NCBI RefSeq assembly: GCF_900240995.1
Contig: NZ_LT965953.1
Coordinates: forward strand, 2,280,637 to 2,344,636
From: Bacillus sp. Marseille-P3661
GTDB taxonomy: Bacteria; Bacillota; Bacilli; Bacillales; Bacillaceae_J
Reading direction: 5' to 3'
DNA: 64,000 bases
The notes beneath the pieces are model-generated. The model worked only from the letters and a program-made list of their open reading frames with translations, did no database searches and was not told the DNA's origin. Both the position numbers and the translations under genes were made by a program. The stretch's first letter is position 1. Every line of letters begins with the position of its first letter. Of the stretch, positions 16,966 to 25,337 are shown piece after piece.

Positions 16966-18855
16966 CTAATTCACCCACTTTCGCTTATCGTCCATTCTAA
17001 TGGTTAATTTCATACTATCAAACATCTCTAGTATTGGTATTAAATATTTTCTTGACACACCGAGAATTTCCTTAGCATCCTTAATAGCAAATGTTTCGTC
17101 TGTTTTTGATTTCATTAATCGGATAGCCTTATCAATGGCAACCATTGTAATGATATGGTTGTCATCCATAGCAACCGCATGTTTAGTTAGGAGTAGGTAA
17201 CGCTTTAAATCATCCTTGAAATCTATCGGAATACCTGCATCCTTGAGATATTGTTCAAAAGGTTGAACTTCAAGACCACTATTTTCTAAATGAAGAACAG
17301 CATTTTCCATTCTTTTATTCCACTTATCCGGATAATGAGGTTTAAAAGTACCAAGGTGAATATATTGATCAAATTTACTTAAAAATCCTTCCGAGATTAG
17401 CTTTTCTATTACAAATTCAATTAGCTGTTTTGGATATTGAGCTTGTAAAAAGTGTACTAGCTCTGTTTTATTAAAGCCCATTTTCAAAGAATTTTCTTCT
17501 TTTAAAGTTATCAGTTTTGCCTCGATCACACTTTTTATATCATCGAGATCTGCAGTTAAAGCATAATTATTTTGATTAATTTGATAGATAGCAGCCTCTT
17601 CATTACTCATCGCTTTGGTTAATTCTTCCTTATCCATTGAGGTGTACTTTTGTAAGTCCTCGAGTGAAAGTAATTTTCGCTCTCTTAGAATAGAAAGAAC
17701 TCGATCTTCTGGTGTTCCCTCTTTCTTTTGTTGTAACATTTCAATCGTTTTTTCCCCAAAACGATACCGACTACCTTTTGGATCGATCACCCAACCGCCC
17801 CCAATCGTTTCAACTGGTGTTGGTCGCCTTAAGATGAATCGATCGCCACGTTTAGATACAATTGGATGGTCTAAGCGGAGCTGACAAACTACTTCATCGC
17901 CTTCGTCAAATAATTCATTTCGGTCAAAAAATACAATTTTCCCCATAACTTCAGTTGTGCCAATATGAAGCTTTATTGGTGCACGTTGTTTAACAGGAGA
18001 TTGTAAATCCGATACAAATTGAGCAGTAATATCAATTGTATCTGTCACTATAAAATGCTCAGAGGATACCAAGACATCTCCTCGGACAACTTCATTTTTA
18101 GTAACACCACCGAGATTTAAAGCAGCTCGTTGACCTGCTTTAGCCACTTCAGTTTCTTGGTGATGAACTTGAATCTGTCGAACTTTCACAGAAATACCTG
18201 CTGGTAAGATGGTAAGCTGGCTGCCTTTTCGAACAAATCCTTCATAAACTGTCCCACGGACAACCGTACCTTGCCCTTGAACCGAAAAAACTTGGTCTAT
18301 CGGTAAACGAAACGCACCGCGTGAATCTCTAAACTGTAGACTATTTAGTTCATCTTTTATCTGGGTTTTAAGCTCTTCTAATCCCTTTTTTGATAAGCTA
18401 TCAATAAATATCATCGGGGCATCTTCAAACACGGTACCTGTTAGTTGATCTTTTATGTCTTCTTCCACTAACTCTAGTAACTCTTCATCAACACGATCAA
18501 TTTTACTAACAGCAACAATACCTTTTTGTATCCCTAAAAAGGAAAGTATCTCCAAATGCTCTTTTGTTTGCGGCATTACCCCTTCATCAGCTGCAATTAC
18601 TAAAACAACTAAATCTATTCCGGCTACACCAGCAATCATCTGCCTTATAAAGCGTTCGTGTCCAGGAACATCTATAACTGACACTTGCATTTCATTATCT
18701 ATATGTAACGGTGCATATCCTAACTCTATTGATATATTTCTTTCTTTTTCTTCTTTTAAACGATCTGTATCAACATTCGTCAATGCTTTTGTTAATGTTG
18801 TTTTGCCATGGTCGATATGTCCTGCCATGCCAATCGTAAAAAACTTTTCTTCCAC
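16966..18855 (-). CDS. selB: Selenocysteine-specific elongation factor SelB
   Basis: This 629-residue protein is a full-length SelB. It has an EF-Tu-like GTPase domain (GHIDHGKTT at ~11-19, DVPGHERF, SKID), beta-barrel domains, and a C-terminal run of winged helices (residues ~370-629) that binds the SECIS hairpin. It delivers Sec-tRNA(Sec) to UGA codons marked by such hairpins, three of which are visible in this window. It begins the minus-strand operon selB, glycosyltransferase, LysR. Confidence 0.97.
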   Translation of the reverse strand: MEEKFFTIGMAGHIDHGKTTLTKALTNVDTDRLKEEKERNISIELGYAPLHIDNEMQVSVIDVPGHERFIRQMIAGVAGIDLVVLVIAADEGVMPQTKEHLEILSFLGIQKGIVAVSKIDRVDEELLELVEEDIKDQLTGTVFEDAPMIFIDSLSKKGLEELKTQIKDELNSLQFRDSRGAFRLPIDQVFSVQGQGTVVRGTVYEGFVRKGSQLTILPAGISVKVRQIQVHHQETEVAKAGQRAALNLGGVTKNEVVRGDVLVSSEHFIVTDTIDITAQFVSDLQSPVKQRAPIKLHIGTTEVMGKIVFFDRNELFDEGDEVVCQLRLDHPIVSKRGDRFILRRPTPVETIGGGWVIDPKGSRYRFGEKTIEMLQQKKEGTPEDRVLSILRERKLLSLEDLQKYTSMDKEELTKAMSNEEAAIYQINQNNYALTADLDDIKSVIEAKLITLKEENSLKMGFNKTELVHFLQAQYPKQLIEFVIEKLISEGFLSKFDQYIHLGTFKPHYPDKWNKRMENAVLHLENSGLEVQPFEQYLKDAGIPIDFKDDLKRYLLLTKHAVAMDDNHIITMVAIDKAIRLMKSKTDETFAIKDAKEILGVSRKYLIPILEMFDSMKLTIRMDDKRKWVN

Positions 18856-19050
18856 TTTCCCACCTACTTTTATATACTTTAAGAAAATTTAGTTTCATTA
18901 AAGACTACCGTTTAAGGTAAACATCGTCATTTGCAATATGTGTTAAATGGCGAATCTTCTTATAACTTATCTTCTAACTTTAATAGTACTTGTAAAACTA
19001 TTCAAGTCAAACTATCTGATTATTTATTTATAAAAACAATGGTTGCAAAT

Positions 19051-19144
19051 ACAAAAAAAAGTTCACCAACTAGGGTGAACCCATACAGAGGAATTGCATG
19101 ATTATGAACAACCCTGCTAGGGATGCGTTGCTCACACTCATAAT
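19051..19144 (-). ncRNA. Structured small RNA candidate with terminator
   Basis: On the minus strand, ATTATGA (19138-19144) pairs with TCATAAT (19101-19107) around an inner hairpin CCCT-AGC-AGGG flanked by AAC/GTT. About 20 nt later GUUCACC-CUAGUU-GGUGAAC (19061-19080) followed by eight U residues makes a terminator. Both apical regions contain CCCUAG. No reading frame fits. The layout (two hairpins sharing a C-rich motif, in a spore former) reminds me of the sporulation sRNA CsfG, but I cannot confirm this. It could instead be the 3' end of the gene at 19207-19455. The 195 bp between it and selB hold nothing I can name; in particular no tRNA-Sec. Confidence 0.5.
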
Positions 19145-19206
19145 ATCGGCAAACTGTAGTAAATGTTTAATAAAACCTTTATGTAAAATATATCCTTCAT
19201 TTTTAC

Positions 19207-19455
19207 CTATTCGATTAATTGATTATTTTCACGTAACCAATCCGTAATTTTAGTTTCTTTATTTGCATAACGTACCCGATATAAATCTATAGAAGTAGTT
19301 GATTGTTGAGCTATAATATAGTATTCCGTATCTTTAAGCACTTCTAGGCTGATTTCACTATCAGCATCAGCTACCATTATCTTTCGATTATCTTTTCTAT
19401 TGATATACCATTCTTTAAATGCTTTGCCTTTGATGACTAAAACTTCTGTAAACAT
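19207..19455 (-). CDS. Hypothetical protein, 82 aa
   Basis: This small soluble protein has a mixed alpha/beta pattern, starting MFTEVLVIKGKAFKEWY, with no membrane segment or known motif. GGAAGGATG precedes ATG 19455. I do not recognise it. The structured RNA or terminator lies 60 bp beyond its stop. It may be the only gene in its transcript. Confidence 0.65.
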   Translation of the reverse strand: MFTEVLVIKGKAFKEWYINRKDNRKIMVADADSEISLEVLKDTEYYIIAQQSTTSIDLYRVRYANKETKITDWLRENNQLIE

Positions 19456-19653
19456 GCTTAATCATCCTTCCTAATATTTAGAAAAACCATTCAAATAAGG
19501 TTTTCTAACACGAACCAAGTTGTTCTTTCATCGTATGCATCCTGTTATTTAAATTATTAGCTGTAAATTTATATGATAAACATTTATTATATATAATAAT
19601 GCGAAGAAATGCTAATTCCTGCGATTTGTGTCCGATTCAAACAAGGAGGGTCT

Positions 19654-20631
19654 ATGAAAAAGTTTAAGAGAATCCTGAAAAACATAGTTATATTTTTAGT
19701 TCTTTTGATTGCTTTCATGTATGCAAATAACAGTTCACTCTTTTCAAGAAAAGATATTAATCCGCCTATATTGTTAGCACATAGAGGAATGGCTCAAACC
19801 TTTCATATGGAAGGGATCCAAAATGATACCTGTACCGCTGAAAGAATTTATGAACCCGAACATCCATACTTAGAAAATACAATTCCTTCAATAGAAGCTG
19901 CTTTTAAAGCAGGCGCAGATATTGTTGAATTTGATGTACACCCTACAAAAGATGGTCAATTTGCTGTATTTCATGATTGGACACTTGAATGTAGAACAAA
20001 CGGTAATGGTGTTACACGTGAACATACAATGGAAGAGTTAAAACAATTAGATGTAGGCTATGGTTATACAGCTAACGGAGGTAATACTTATCCTTTCCGT
20101 GGCCAAGGAATCGGAATGATGCCTACACTTGATGAAGTATTAACACAATTTCAAAAGCAAGCTTTTTTAATACATATTAAAAGCGACGACCCTAATGAAG
20201 GAAAACAACTAGCTCAGTATCTCTCCCGCTTAGATGAAGCCCAATTAAGCCAATTATCGGTCTATGGAGGGGATGCACCAATTGCCGTATTAAAGCAGCA
20301 TCTACCATCCCTTCGAGTCATGTCATTAGAAACTATGAAGAGTTGTTTACTCCCTTATTTGGCTGTCGGTTGGACGGGATATGTTCCTAATTCTTGTCAA
20401 AATACACAATTGCATATACCAGAGAAATACGCACCATTAATGTGGGGGTATCCTAATAAGTTCGTAACTCGGATGAAAAATTCAAATACACGTGTGATCC
20501 TTGTAGCTGGTGATGGTGGTTGGTCTGAAGGTTTTGATAATGAACAAGATTTAGAAAGGCTGCCTTTAGATTATACAGGTGGCATATGGACCAATCGAAT
20601 TGACATTATAGCCCCTTTAATAAGTCATTAA
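19654..20631 (+). CDS. Glycerophosphodiester phosphodiesterase, membrane-anchored
   Basis: This 325-residue GDPD-family protein hydrolyses glycerophosphodiesters to glycerol 3-phosphate and an alcohol. ATG 19654 is chosen because of CAAGGAGGG upstream; the frame is open 45 bases further back without a site. Residues 5-25 form an N-terminal signal anchor, so the catalytic domain lies outside the cell. Key residues are HRG (43-45), the EFDVH metal/catalytic motif near residue 105, and FHD shortly after. An insert with a Cys (GIQNDTCTAERIY) follows the first motif. It has its own terminator. Confidence 0.9.
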   Translation: MKKFKRILKNIVIFLVLLIAFMYANNSSLFSRKDINPPILLAHRGMAQTFHMEGIQNDTCTAERIYEPEHPYLENTIPSIEAAFKAGADIVEFDVHPTKDGQFAVFHDWTLECRTNGNGVTREHTMEELKQLDVGYGYTANGGNTYPFRGQGIGMMPTLDEVLTQFQKQAFLIHIKSDDPNEGKQLAQYLSRLDEAQLSQLSVYGGDAPIAVLKQHLPSLRVMSLETMKSCLLPYLAVGWTGYVPNSCQNTQLHIPEKYAPLMWGYPNKFVTRMKNSNTRVILVAGDGGWSEGFDNEQDLERLPLDYTGGIWTNRIDIIAPLISH

Positions 20632-20638
20632 CCCTTTC

Positions 20639-20667
20639 GGTGCTGCGCTTTAGCAAGCACCTTTTTT
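20639..20667 (+). terminator. Intrinsic terminator after the GDPD gene
   Basis: GGTGCTGC pairs with GCAAGCACC (one bulged base), followed by six T residues. Confidence 0.8.
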
Positions 20668-20778
20668 GTAAGACATGCAGGACATCAATATTTAAAGTTA
20701 CACCCGCATATACTGCCTAGTTGAAATTTATATAGACCTTTGTTTTCAACAAGTTGTTAACTTCAAATTTTTTTGCTA

Positions 20779-21024
20779 TTAATTTTTTTGTATTCGCCAA
20801 AGTCTGTAACAATCTATACATTGGCTTACCTTTGGGAACAAAATCGAAAACGGTGATACCGCAACTAGTGCAAGAGCAATATAAAAGAAAATCGGCAAAA
20901 ACAAGCCAATTACAATAAAACAACCGCCACTTGAAAGAAGAAACAAAAACCAATATAACTTCCCAAGCGTTCTAACCTTGTTGCTATTACACTTTGGACA
21001 AACTCCTGACTCCTTATTATTCAT
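20779..21024 (-). CDS. Small zinc-ribbon membrane protein, 81 aa
   Basis: The N-terminus carries CPKCNSNKVR, followed by two membrane segments (residues ~22-62) and a second pair CIDC near residue 71, so one zinc ribbon is split by a hairpin membrane anchor. GGGGAATTC precedes ATG 21024. An overlapping frame at 20717-20953 lacks these motifs. Its function is unknown. Confidence 0.75.
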   Translation of the reverse strand: MNNKESGVCPKCNSNKVRTLGKLYWFLFLLSSGGCFIVIGLFLPIFFYIALALVAVSPFSILFPKVSQCIDCYRLWRIQKN

Positions 21025-21343
21025 ATGAATTCCCCTAATTCAAAGAAAATTATATATTTTTACATGGTGAAATCACAACATTATTAGAACAATTTGTTTA
21101 AAAGTATAAATGATGTACTTAAATAATGAAAGGAAAACACATAAGTACCGATTTAATTAACCAATTATTTGGTATATACCCTCATATGTAAAAAGGGAAA
21201 ATAGAACAATTACGTGGAAAAAACATATCTTAAAGCGCGTTTGTATGCGATATATCACAGAAAACAATCTTAACACCTTGTATAATTAATTATGAATGAT
21301 TTGTGAACACAAATAGCTCAATAATTATACGAGGAGTGATCTA
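21025..21343. other. Intergenic region without a recognised gene
   Basis: These 319 bp between divergent genes are very AT-rich. I see no open frame with a ribosome binding site and no clear hairpin except the kinase leader just before 21344, where GAGGAGTGAT is the ribosome binding site. Confidence 0.6.
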
Positions 21344-22597
21344 ATGGATTACGAATTGGAAAGGCTTCTTGTTAATGCATTATTTATTTTGTTACCCATC
21401 TTTATTTTCCAAATGTTTTGGTTTGACAAGGATAAGGTAAAATCAGGTTTGAATAAGCCAGCATTTGCAATATTATTATCTTTATCTATCATTTTGTGTA
21501 TGAGTTTCCCAATTGAGTTTTTCCCAGGTTTCATGTTTGATTTACGACAAGTCCCCTTCATAATTGGTGCTTTGTATGGTGGGTATTATTTTGGTGCCTG
21601 GTTTTTTATTACGATATTAACTTATCGTTTCATGGTAGGAGGAGAAGGGGTTTATGTAAATTTTTTAGTAATCCTATTAATTGCAACATGCGTACCATTC
21701 ATATCTAAATTTTATATGAAATTAAAGCTTGATAGTAAGGTTCTATACTCTATTGCTATTGCGGAAATTTGTGCGTTATTAACGATTTCCTTAGCTCACT
21801 TTTTTTCAAAAACACCATTTGAATATTCAACTATTTCGATGAATTATTTTATCATTCAAGGATTATCGATGTGGGTCATCGTATATTTAGTGGAAACAAT
21901 GAGGAACAATTACCTTATGCGTAAAGAACTAATTAAAGCAGAGAAGATGAGTATATTAACTCAAATTTCAGCCAGTATTTCCCACGAAGTAAAAAACCCA
22001 ATTACTATTACGCAAGGTTTTGTGGAGGCACTGGAAGATGAGGAGTCCCATGAAAGACGGCGTGAGTATGTTTGTTATGCATTAGAAGAACTACAACGCG
22101 CACAAAAAATTATCTATGAGTTTTTAGCATTAACTAAACCTGAACTAGATAGCGTTCAAAGTATCAATATATCCCAAGAACTTTCCTATTCAGCTAATTT
22201 GTTAAAACCTTATGCTAAATCACATCATGTAAAAATTGAAGTTGATGGGCTCGAAGAAGATTGTATGATACTAGGCGATACTCAAAAAATACGCCAATGT
22301 TTCATTAACATCATTAAAAATTCTATCGAAGCTATGGAAAATGGTGGGGATCTTCGATTAAAAGCAATTAAAAATAGCAATAAAATATATATTGATATTA
22401 TTGACAATGGTGTTGGTATGACATCAGATGAAATCAACCAACTGGGCACTCCCTACTTTTCTACTAAAGAAAAAGGAACAGGACTGGGAATGATGATTGT
22501 TTTTAACGTTATTAAGAATATGAATGGTGAAATAAAAATCGAAAGTAAAAAAGGAAAAGGAACACATTTCACCCTTAGCTTCCCTTTGGTTTCATAG
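21344..22597 (+). CDS. KinB-like sporulation sensor histidine kinase
   Basis: This 417-residue kinase has about six N-terminal membrane segments of the 5TM-LYT type (residues ~8-185). They are followed by a dimerisation domain with the phospho-acceptor H214 in SISHEVKNPI and an ATPase domain (N-box NIIKNSIEAM, DNGVGM, GTGLGM). This is the layout of KinB, which starts the Spo0F phosphorelay. No response regulator is encoded nearby, which fits an orphan phosphorelay kinase. The 604-bp element lies 43 bp beyond the stop. Confidence 0.85.
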   Translation: MDYELERLLVNALFILLPIFIFQMFWFDKDKVKSGLNKPAFAILLSLSIILCMSFPIEFFPGFMFDLRQVPFIIGALYGGYYFGAWFFITILTYRFMVGGEGVYVNFLVILLIATCVPFISKFYMKLKLDSKVLYSIAIAEICALLTISLAHFFSKTPFEYSTISMNYFIIQGLSMWVIVYLVETMRNNYLMRKELIKAEKMSILTQISASISHEVKNPITITQGFVEALEDEESHERRREYVCYALEELQRAQKIIYEFLALTKPELDSVQSINISQELSYSANLLKPYAKSHHVKIEVDGLEEDCMILGDTQKIRQCFINIIKNSIEAMENGGDLRLKAIKNSNKIYIDIIDNGVGMTSDEINQLGTPYFSTKEKGTGLGMMIVFNVIKNMNGEIKIESKKGKGTHFTLSFPLVS

Positions 22598-22640
22598 TAC
22601 ATTAAAACTGAAAAAGTTAAAACCCTCATGTTGTTTAGTA

Positions 22641-23244
22641 ACAGGTTTACTTCAGAGGTGCAAACATTGTAAAACACATAGGAAAGCGCACTTGAATTCA
22701 CTTTATAATTCACAGTGCGTTTTTTATTGATTTATAAACATTTTGGCGAATTTTAATAACTTATCGTCTCCTAATTTACATAGTAAATCACAGGGTATGA
22801 AATAAATATTGGAGGGTGCTTGATTTTGAGATTTAGTATGTAGATTATAATTGAGTAACCAGAGTTAGTAATAATAAGCGGAGATTTTTCGGTTAAACAG
22901 CAGGATAGAGCTTGGTTTGGGGTATATAAGCGGAGATTTTCCGATTAAGCAAAGCAAAGGTACCCATTTTTACGTTTTTCGAGTAAATTGGCGGAATCTT
23001 TCCGTCTATTTAAGCTATTTTCAGTGCCATTTCCTAATTAAGCGAAATTTCTCCGCTTATATATCAAACTCGCTTTAGCATCTAATGAAATTGGACAACT
23101 TACGGGTGGTTTCGGGAAAAAATGAAAAGTAAAAAGGGCTTAGAGATATTGCATCTCTAAGCCCTTTTTACTGTGAAGTTTATGTGATTTGCTATTTGAT
23201 TCAGTCTGCGATTTACCGTTTTACACCTCACAAGTAAACCCGTT
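22641..23244. mobile_element. 604-bp inverted-repeat element, copy B
   Basis: This copy is the same length as 6914-7517 and about 97% identical by eye (roughly 16 substitutions and two single-base indels). Terminal inverted repeats are the same. The flanks repeat GTTTAGTA (22633-22640 and 23246-23253) with one extra mismatched base. The internal hairpin at about 23122-23170 is a perfect 20-bp stem here, and two changes spoil it in copy A. No coding capacity. It lies between the kinase and a small membrane-protein gene. Confidence 0.85.
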
Positions 23245-23370
23245 AGTTTAGTATGGGGGTTTTATTTTATAAAACTTTGTTATTTTATTTAAATTTTTAG
23301 AAAATTCAGTTGACTATTTAATAGTTTTAATAGATAATATAAATATATTAATTAATAGGAGGAATGTAAC

Positions 23371-23520
23371 ATGACTTTTAATATCACAAAATTCTTTCGA
23401 GTAACTCTAGGAACCTACCTACTTCTATCACTAACTGTTTTACTTCTTCCTGTGCTACTAATAACCAATGACATTAGTATCTTTCAATCTGCAATTGAGT
23501 TTTTAAATAAGGATGAATAG
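23371..23520 (+). CDS. Small single-span membrane protein, 49 aa
   Basis: ATG 23371 follows TAGGAGG with ideal spacing. The 49-residue product has one strong membrane helix (residues ~14-32, TYLLLSLTVLLLPVLLI) between a basic N-terminus and an acidic C-terminus. A perfect terminator follows. The family is unknown; size and layout would also fit a stress-induced small membrane protein. Confidence 0.7.
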   Translation: MTFNITKFFRVTLGTYLLLSLTVLLLPVLLITNDISIFQSAIEFLNKDE

Positions 23521-23564
23521 TACAAGCTAACTCATAAATGTAAACGCTTTCTATGTCTTCTAAA

Positions 23565-23597
23565 AAGCAAGCACCCAGTTTAGGTGCTTGCTTTTAT
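23565..23597 (+). terminator. Intrinsic terminator
   Basis: A perfect 11-bp stem AAGCAAGCACC/GGTGCTTGCTT with a 7-nt loop is followed by TTTT. Confidence 0.9.
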
Positions 23598-23694
23598 TTG
23601 TTATGCTCTAAGAATAAATAGCTTATTAAAGTGGTAAGTTGTTACCCTTAATTTCCCGGTTTATAGTAGATTAAAAGCTGTTTAATGATCTATT

Positions 23695-23961
23695 CTAGAC
23701 TATTTCAAATTGCTTAAAGCCTGTTTGATCTGGCAAATAATCTAGTGTCTTATTAGTGAAGTAATGGCATGCCTTTTTATCAATAATAAAAGTCAAATTT
23801 CCCTTCTCAATTTCTATATCATTTGGCTGCATAGACTCTTCCAGAGTCAACTTAACTTTCATCAATCAACTGACCCTCATTTGTAAGCGGATCAATTTTT
23901 TAGTAGACTCTTTAAGTCTTTTTTCAAGTTCTTGCTTTGCGGCCGCTGTGATGTCAAACAT
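23695..23961 (-). CDS. HesB-like selenoprotein with in-frame UGA
   Basis: Reading ATG 23961 to TAG 23695-23697 through one TGA (23866-23868, codon 32) gives 88 residues: MFDITAAAKQELEKRL...KLIRLQMRVS-U-LMKVKLTLEES..., ending TGFKQFEIV. This is a HesB/IscA-type fold with Sec following Ser where the first metal-ligand Cys of IscA lies; HesB-like selenoproteins are a known small family. The sequence is continuous across the UGA, and the two halves make no sense as separate genes. GGGGGTGA precedes the start. A perfect hairpin follows the UGA. The C-terminal CxC of IscA is absent. Its function is unknown, perhaps in iron-sulfur or redox chemistry. Confidence 0.88.
23834..23848 (-). promoter_or_regulatory. 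SECIS-like hairpin of the HesB-like gene
   Basis: GACUCU-GGA-AGAGUC on the minus strand is a perfect 6-bp stem with a 3-nt loop beginning with G, starting 17 nt after the UGA: the same geometry as the other two UGA genes here. Confidence 0.8.
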
Positions 23962-24005
23962 ACTATTCACCCCCTATCTTTACATTGCGTTTCATCTATA
24001 TATTC

Positions 24006-24158
24006 TTAATGTGTATCGATATTACCTTCCAAGATTATATTATCATTAATAGGAGTTTCATTCCTTTTGGTTTCATTTAAATTAGTAACTAAAAGATTAA
24101 TGATTATAAACAGCAAGATTAGCAAGCCGACCCACCATTTAGACTTTATTTTTTTCAT
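24006..24158 (-). CDS. Small single-span membrane protein, 50 aa
   Basis: ATG 24158 has AAGGAGTG upstream. The product has a basic start (MKKIKSKWW), one membrane helix (residues ~8-25, GLLILLFIIINLLV) and a polar, Asn-rich outer tail. No known family. It lies between the HesB-like gene and the YbaK gene, same strand. Confidence 0.6.
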   Translation of the reverse strand: MKKIKSKWWVGLLILLFIIINLLVTNLNETKRNETPINDNIILEGNIDTH

Positions 24159-24275
24159 TTAGCTCTGCACTCCTTAATATAGAAAACCTTTAATTCATCG
24201 TGTTACTCAACTTTGATTGTTCTCTTTCGCACAATAATACTATATGAACAACAGTAATAATTGGAATTAAATACT

Positions 24276-24746
24276 CTACTTGATTAATTCTAAAAGTTGT
24301 CCCTGTACTGTTTTAATAAGTTCGTGTGGCTTTAGTTCCAATTGAGTACCGATTTTCCCTGCACTTACTATCATTTTTTCTAAACCTATAGCGCTATTGT
24401 CTATGTATGTCGGGTAATTCTTTTTCATGCCAACAGGAGAGCAGCCACCACGGATATATCCAGTCCATTTTTGGATGTCTTTTACAGGGAGCATCTCAAG
24501 TTTCTTTTCCATAGCCGCCTTTGCGGCTTTTTTTAAATCTAACTCTTTTGCAACTGGAATAACAAACACATAAATATTTTGGTCCCGATAAGCAACTAAG
24601 GTTTTATATACCATATCGTGAGGTCTATTTATCTTCACAGCTACATCGATTCCACTAACCATACCATCACTAGCATCATAAGTTAAAATATTATAGTCAA
24701 TTTTCTGCTTATCTAGAATTCTCATTGCATTCGTTTTACTAGCCAT
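24276..24746 (-). CDS. YbaK/EbsC-type aminoacyl-tRNA deacylase
   Basis: This 156-residue protein has the YbaK family layout: TNAMRILDKQKIDY at the start, the central lysine-containing VYKTLVA, and the GGCSPVGMKK signature. The family hydrolyses mischarged Cys-tRNA(Pro), clearing errors of ProRS. The full length matches, and the start ATG 24746 follows AAGGAGG. There is no operon partner. Confidence 0.9.
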   Translation of the reverse strand: MASKTNAMRILDKQKIDYNILTYDASDGMVSGIDVAVKINRPHDMVYKTLVAYRDQNIYVFVIPVAKELDLKKAAKAAMEKKLEMLPVKDIQKWTGYIRGGCSPVGMKKNYPTYIDNSAIGLEKMIVSAGKIGTQLELKPHELIKTVQGQLLELIK

Positions 24747-25337
24747 GTCAGCCTCCTTATATCTTATACGTTATTGACATAAATATATCAAATGAACTAT
24801 CTATTTGAATACTTTGCTAAAGATAATTTAATATTTATCACTACAAAACACTATATTCTTTGTGAAAAAGTTGTTTTTTTCTTTTTTGATGAAGGAATAT
24901 CCTTCTTAGTATAGAATTTAATTTAAAGCTATGTTTATAACAAAATAATTAAGTATCATTGAACTTGAGGCAAGAACAGCCATACACTACTTACTAATTG
25001 AATATATAATCATAACAAACAGAATAAATAGATACCAATCCTATTTTAATAGCTAACCTCATTACCTCACCTTATTTTGTAAGCGTATTCAATCCGAATG
25101 ACTTGAGTACAAATTCCTTATTTAAAAAGAAAAAAGGGACATCAATCGAAGTATAAAAAAAGTACTGTGAGTTAACTTAAACTAGCAATTATAGTAGACA
25201 AAATATGTTAGATATCCGTACATGTTTAATGTTATTTTTTTAAAGTTAATGGATTATAGATATTAAATAATTTTAATTTCTTATCAAGTATGGGGGCATT
25301 TTTTTACATATTAAGTTTTAAGGGAGTTGGGTTGTTC
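24747..25337. other. Long AT-rich intergenic region
   Basis: These 590 bp lie between the divergent YbaK and IclR genes. I find no open frame with a ribosome binding site and no repeat of other parts of the window. A short hairpin GAAGG-AATA-TCCTTC near 24893 is the only clear structure. It marks the left border of the catabolic island. Confidence 0.6.

Noticed and set aside
20717..20953. A 78-codon frame overlapping the zinc-ribbon protein gene
   Set aside because: The other frame has the ribosome binding site, paired CxxC motifs and membrane helices; this one has none.
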